Assembly: GCA_910587825.1 (NCBI GenBank)
Contig: CAJUNJ010000010.1
Location: forward strand, 1 to 64,000
DNA: 64,000 nucleotides
Reading direction: 5' to 3'
Source of the DNA: an uncultured Christensenellaceae bacterium
Lineage (GTDB): Bacteria; Bacillota; Clostridia; Christensenellales; Borkfalkiaceae
A program made the position numbers and the translations under genes. The notes under the pieces are model-generated. The model had not been told where the DNA came from. It was given only the letters and a program-made list of their open reading frames with translations, and did no database searches. Below are positions 60,853-64,000 of the stretch, piece by piece (position 1 is the first letter of the stretch; the number at the start of each line of letters is the position of its first letter).

Positions 60853-62037
60853 ATGAAGAAGGGAAGATTCGGCGTATACGGCGGACAATACGTGCCCGAA
60901 ACGCTTATGGGTGCGCTTTCCGAACTTGAAGAAGCTTATTCGTTTTATAAGGACGACCCCGAATTCAATGCGCAGTTAAGCTCGCTTTTCAACGACTATG
61001 CGGGCAGACCGTCGCGGCTTTATTACGCGCAAAAGATGACTGCGGATTTGGGAGGAGCGAAAATTTACCTGAAACGCGAAGATTTAAATCACACGGGCGC
61101 GCACAAGATAAACAACGTTCTGGGGCAGGCTTTGCTTGCGCGGAAAATGGGTAAAACCCGCCTCATTGCCGAAACGGGCGCGGGACAGCACGGCGTTGCG
61201 ACTGCAACGGTAGCCGCGCTTATGGGTATGAAATGTTCGGTTTATATGGGCAGGGAAGACACCGTGCGGCAGGCTCTTAACGTCTACCGTATGCGCTTGC
61301 TCGGCGCGGAAGTAATTCCCGTAGATTCGGGTACGGCTACTTTAAAGGATGCCGTATCGGAAGCAATGCGTGAGTGGGCGGGCGATACGGCGCGCGCGCA
61401 TTACTGTCTGGGTTCGGTTATGGGGCCGCACCCTTTCCCTGTAATCGTGCGCGATTTTCAGGCTGTAATTTCAAAAGAAATAAAAGAGCAGATTATCATA
61501 AAGGAGGGAAGACTGCCCGACGCCGTTATTGCCTGTGTAGGCGGTGGTTCCAACGCGATAGGAAGCTTTTATCACTTTATAGACGACAGGGAAGTAAGGC
61601 TTATCGGTTGCGAAGCGGCGGGAAAGGGAGTTGATACGTTTGAGACGGCGGCTTCAATCAATGCCGGCAGGGCGGGGATTTTCCACGGCACTAAGTCGTA
61701 TTTCTGTCAGGACGCATACGGTCAGATAGCGCCCGTATATTCGATATCGGCGGGTCTTGACTATCCCGGGGTTGGGCCCGAACACGCCGAGCTGTACGAC
61801 AGGGGCAGGGCGGAATACGTCCCCGTAACCGACGGGGAAGCGGTTGAAGCGTTTGAATATCTTGCCGTGACGGAGGGAATTATACCCGCGATAGAGTCGG
61901 CGCACGCCGTCGCTTACGCAATGAAAATCGCGCCCGATATGGCAAGGGATAAAATAATGGTCGTTACCCTGTCGGGACGGGGAGACAAGGACTGCGCGGC
62001 GATAGCGCGGTACAGAGGAGAAAAGGTTTATGAATAG
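60853..62037 (+). CDS. trpB: Tryptophan synthase beta chain
   Basis: 394 residues, TrpB1 type, from the ATG at 60853 with AAAGGAG upstream. The PLP lysine is K85 in NHTGAHKINN. The catalytic glutamate lies in AETGAGQHG, the phosphate loop is GGGSNAIG and the late serine motif is VTLSGRGDKD. All key residues look intact. It joins indole and serine to give tryptophan. It overlaps trpA (ATGAATAG) and is controlled by the T-box. No trpE, trpD, trpC or trpF is present in the window. Confidence 0.95.
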   Translation: MKKGRFGVYGGQYVPETLMGALSELEEAYSFYKDDPEFNAQLSSLFNDYAGRPSRLYYAQKMTADLGGAKIYLKREDLNHTGAHKINNVLGQALLARKMGKTRLIAETGAGQHGVATATVAALMGMKCSVYMGREDTVRQALNVYRMRLLGAEVIPVDSGTATLKDAVSEAMREWAGDTARAHYCLGSVMGPHPFPVIVRDFQAVISKEIKEQIIIKEGRLPDAVIACVGGGSNAIGSFYHFIDDREVRLIGCEAAGKGVDTFETAASINAGRAGIFHGTKSYFCQDAYGQIAPVYSISAGLDYPGVGPEHAELYDRGRAEYVPVTDGEAVEAFEYLAVTEGIIPAIESAHAVAYAMKIAPDMARDKIMVVTLSGRGDKDCAAIARYRGEKVYE

Positions 62038-62794
62038 AATAGAGAAAGCGTTTGAAAACGGCAATGCGCTTATAACTTTTTTTACCTGCGGCGATCCCGA
62101 TATGCAAACTACTTACTCGGCGGTATTGTGCGCCGTGGCGGGCGGGGCGGATATAATTGGGCTTAACGTGCCTTTTTCTGACCCCACGGCGGGCAGCGCC
62201 GAAAGCTTTAAAGCCAACGAACGCGCGTTTCAAAGCGGTACCACTACGGATAAAATATTTGAACTTATAGGTCGGTTACGCGGTGATATTGCCGTTCCGA
62301 TAGTCGTTATGGCGTACTGCAATTCGATTTTTTCCTACGGTTCCGAAAAATTTATTTCCGCCTGTCGTCAGAAGGGGGCGGACGCAATTATCGCTACCGA
62401 TTTGCCCTATGAGGAAAAGGACGAATTTTTGCCTGTTTGCGAAAAGTACGGCGTAACCCTTATTTCTCTGATAGCCTGTGCAAAGACGGAAAGAATGGAA
62501 AAAATAGCGCGTGAGGCGCAGGGCTTTCTGTACTTCGTGCCGTCGGCGGACGGGACGAAAGACCCCGCAATATTGCGCGGCGAATGCGAAAAAGTTATGC
62601 GTGCCGTCCGCAAAAGCACAGACGTACCGTGCGTTTTATTCGGCGCGGACAGGTATTGCCGTAAGCTTGCGGACGGGCTTTTCGACGGAATTATCGCCGA
62701 CTTCGAAATATCGGCGATAGTGGAAAAATACGGCGCGGACAGTCCCGAGCGGGTCGGGGAGTTTGTTAAAGCCGTTAAAGGCGAAATTAAATAA
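62030..62794 (+). CDS. trpA: Tryptophan synthase alpha chain, catalytic residues replaced
   Basis: 254 residues. The family is clear from ALITFFTCGDPDMQTTY, VPFSDPTAGS, IVVMAYCNSIF, GADAIIATDLPYEE and TLISLIA. The two residues that catalyse indole-glycerol-phosphate cleavage (E49 and D60 in the E. coli enzyme) are replaced: the block reads IIGLNVPFSDPTAGSAES, with G44 and G55. The phosphate-binding GFGI and SGSA segments are also unlike the norm (VLFGADRY, ADFEISAIVE). It probably serves as a structural activator of TrpB, not as a lyase. Coupled to trpB by an eight-base overlap. Confidence 0.88.
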   Translation: MNRIEKAFENGNALITFFTCGDPDMQTTYSAVLCAVAGGADIIGLNVPFSDPTAGSAESFKANERAFQSGTTTDKIFELIGRLRGDIAVPIVVMAYCNSIFSYGSEKFISACRQKGADAIIATDLPYEEKDEFLPVCEKYGVTLISLIACAKTERMEKIAREAQGFLYFVPSADGTKDPAILRGECEKVMRAVRKSTDVPCVLFGADRYCRKLADGLFDGIIADFEISAIVEKYGADSPERVGEFVKAVKGEIK

Positions 62795-62834
62795 AAATTT
62801 ACTTTATTTGGTGTAAAAATTTGCCGAGTTGGTG

Positions 62835-62863
62835 TTGACTGTCAAAGTTTTTTATGATAATAT
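62835..62863 (+). promoter_or_regulatory. Promoter of the DUF2188 gene
   Basis: TTGACT (62835-62840), 17 bases, TAATAT (62858-62863); a GGAGG site precedes the start at 62940. Confidence 0.65.
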
Positions 62864-62939
62864 AGATATGAACAAGATCGCGCAAGGCGCGAAATACGGA
62901 TCACTTTGAATATAATGACGTAAACGGAGGAACACAATT

Positions 62940-63311
62940 ATGGCAGAATTGAAAAAGCAGGCGCCTGCCGCGGCGAAGCCCGAACCCAAAAAAGAAGATG
63001 TAAAAACGGTTAAAGCGGAACCCAAAAAGGAAGTAAGTCCCGCCAAGTCGGAAAAGAAAGAAGTTAAGCAGGTTAAGCCCGTTAAACGTGCAAAGCCCGT
63101 ACCCAAAATCAATCCCGACGCCATTTATCATATATCCAAGCGCACAAAGGATCGCAGATGGCAGGTTAAAGCAGAAGGCGCGGCAAAGGCACTTAAACTT
63201 TTCTTCACTCAGGAAGAAGCTATCGATTACGCTAAGTCGGTTGCCGGCAATCAGGAAGGACGCATAGTCATCCATAAGGAAGACGGTTCTTTCAGAAAGC
63301 TTACTTATTAA
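62940..63311 (+). CDS. DUF2188 domain protein with Lys/Pro/Ala-rich N-terminus
   Basis: 123 residues. The first ~60 are low-complexity Lys, Pro, Ala, Glu and Val (KKQAPAAAKPEPKKEDVK), highly charged and probably disordered. The C-terminal ~65 residues fit DUF2188: YHISKRTKDRRWQVKAEGA, LKLFFTQEEAIDYAKSVA and GRIVIHKEDGSFRKLTY. DUF2188 proteins are small and common in Bacillota; a nucleic-acid-linked role for the basic tail is only a guess. It has its own promoter and terminator. Confidence 0.8.
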   Translation: MAELKKQAPAAAKPEPKKEDVKTVKAEPKKEVSPAKSEKKEVKQVKPVKRAKPVPKINPDAIYHISKRTKDRRWQVKAEGAAKALKLFFTQEEAIDYAKSVAGNQEGRIVIHKEDGSFRKLTY

Positions 63312-63322
63312 TAAAAATATTT

Positions 63323-63345
63323 AAGCCCGCGGACGTCCGCGGGTT
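63323..63345 (+). terminator. Terminator after the DUF2188 gene
   Basis: CCCGCGGAC and GTCCGCGGG form a perfect dyad flanked by AAG and TTG, then TATTTT. Confidence 0.65.
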
Positions 63346-63428
63346 GTATTTTACCTTTAAAAGTTTGACATACGCAAAAAAAGTTTATAAACTAATTATA
63401 AAAAAATTATTTCTTTAAGGAGCGGTTT

Positions 63429-64000
63429 ATGACAAAGATAGATATATTTTCGGGCTTCCTCGGCGCGGGCAAAACCACGCTTATCAAAAAACTTATAAAG
63501 GAAGCCTATCAGGGTGAAAAGCTTGTGCTGATTGAAAACGAGTTCGGCGAAATAGGCGTTGACGGCGGATTTTTACAGGACGCGGGCGTAAAAATAAACG
63601 AACTTAATTCCGGCTGTATCTGTTGTTCACTCGTCGGCGATTTTGCAAAGGCGTTGCAGAAGGTTTACGGAGAATATCGCCCCGACCGCATACTTATCGA
63701 ACCTTCGGGCGTGGGCAAGCTGTCCGACGTTATGCGCGCCGTCGAAAGCGCAAACCTGCCCGACAGTAAAATTAACGCTTATACTGCGGTTGTGGACGCG
63801 TCCAAATGCAAAACTTATATGAGGAACTTCGGCGAATTTTTCAACGACCAGATAGAGTCGGCTTCCTGCATTGTATTCAGTCACGCCGATACCGCCGGTG
63901 CGGAAAAGCTTGACACGGCGCTTGCGCTCGTGCGGGAACGTAACCCCCGTGCAACGGTGGTAACTACCCCCTGGGAACAGCTTGACGGAAAGGAATTGCT
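63429..64000 (+). CDS. COG0523 (CobW/P47K-type) GTPase, 5' part
   Basis: The frame is open at the window end. The first 190 residues show Walker A FSGFLGAGKTT, a switch region ENEFGEIGVDGG, the family's metal-binding CICC at about 63-66, Walker B-like ILIEPSGVGKL, and SHAD in place of the usual NKxD base-recognition motif. COG0523 proteins insert or traffic metal ions. This subtype with SHAD is related to those seen in clostridial metal or tRNA-linked loci. It is preceded by a GGAG site. Confidence 0.85.
   Translation, partial: MTKIDIFSGFLGAGKTTLIKKLIKEAYQGEKLVLIENEFGEIGVDGGFLQDAGVKINELNSGCICCSLVGDFAKALQKVYGEYRPDRILIEPSGVGKLSDVMRAVESANLPDSKINAYTAVVDASKCKTYMRNFGEFFNDQIESASCIVFSHADTAGAEKLDTALALVRERNPRATVVTTPWEQLDGKEL

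Noticed and set aside
1..64000. CRISPR array or cas genes
   Set aside because: No regularly spaced direct repeats and no Cas-like protein were seen; the possible anti-CRISPR link is by family resemblance only.

Overview
The window reads as a low-to-moderate GC Bacillota genome, most likely a gut Clostridia relative. Evidence is the many AGGAGG-type ribosome binding sites, a tRNA-Trp T-box, a firmicute-type (class II) galT, PcfJ/PcfK genes and XRE/GntR regulators. Genus cannot be read from the sequence. About 47 kb of accessory, AT-rich, mosaic DNA lies to the left of a more GC-rich chromosomal stretch that carries housekeeping and sugar genes.

Region A (1 to about 26.9 kb) is a mobile element. 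It opens with the 3' part of a type I restriction specificity gene (hsdS) followed by a tyrosine recombinase. A long minus-strand array (2.06-11.7 kb) carries an N6-methylase-like gene lacking its catalytic motif, a PAPS-reductase-like gene, PcfJ, a PcfK/MutS-domain fusion, an ArdA-like antirestriction protein and many small unknown genes. A structured non-coding stretch (11.76-12.17 kb) follows. Plus-strand genes of unknown role come next: a DUF2325 protein, a zinc protein, a CoiA-like nuclease and a GIY-YIG nuclease. A minus-strand recombination module (17.3-22.8 kb) then holds two ParB-like proteins, a large serine recombinase, a second serine recombinase that has lost its catalytic serine, and two small proteins resembling the large recombinase's C-terminal domain. 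XRE regulators, two unknown genes and a Phd/ParE toxin-antitoxin pair close the region. No type IV secretion genes are visible.

Region B (26.86-43.23 kb) is bounded by two direct copies of the 3' part of a tRNA-Leu(TAA) gene, so it looks like an integrated island, although it contains no integrase. Its cargo resembles a defence island: an SF1 helicase-nuclease with a DnaQ-like exonuclease; a DUF2075 helicase-nuclease, NUDIX and SF2 helicase operon whose last gene is broken by a frameshift and a Walker B substitution; a nuclease fused to only the C-terminal half of an SF1 helicase; an archaeal-type ATPase; and a compact operon of DUF262, DUF3696-type ATPase and an unrecognised third protein.

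Region C (43.3-47.5 kb) is a decayed mobilisable element: a MobV relaxase pseudogene, a hairpin-rich possible oriT, and an intact GntR-regulated ABC transporter.

Region D (47.5-64 kb) looks chromosomal. An AraC regulator diverges from a membrane-anchored GH3 glycosidase with permuted domain order, whose 5' leader can fold over its ribosome binding site. A GH2 beta-galactosidase and galT-galK-galM form a galactoside-use and Leloir-pathway cluster. Malic enzyme and an FMN reductase follow. A tRNA-Trp T-box precedes trpB-trpA. TrpB is intact, but TrpA has lost both residues needed for indole-glycerol-phosphate cleavage, which suggests tryptophan made from salvaged indole. A DUF2188 protein and a partial COG0523 GTPase end the window.
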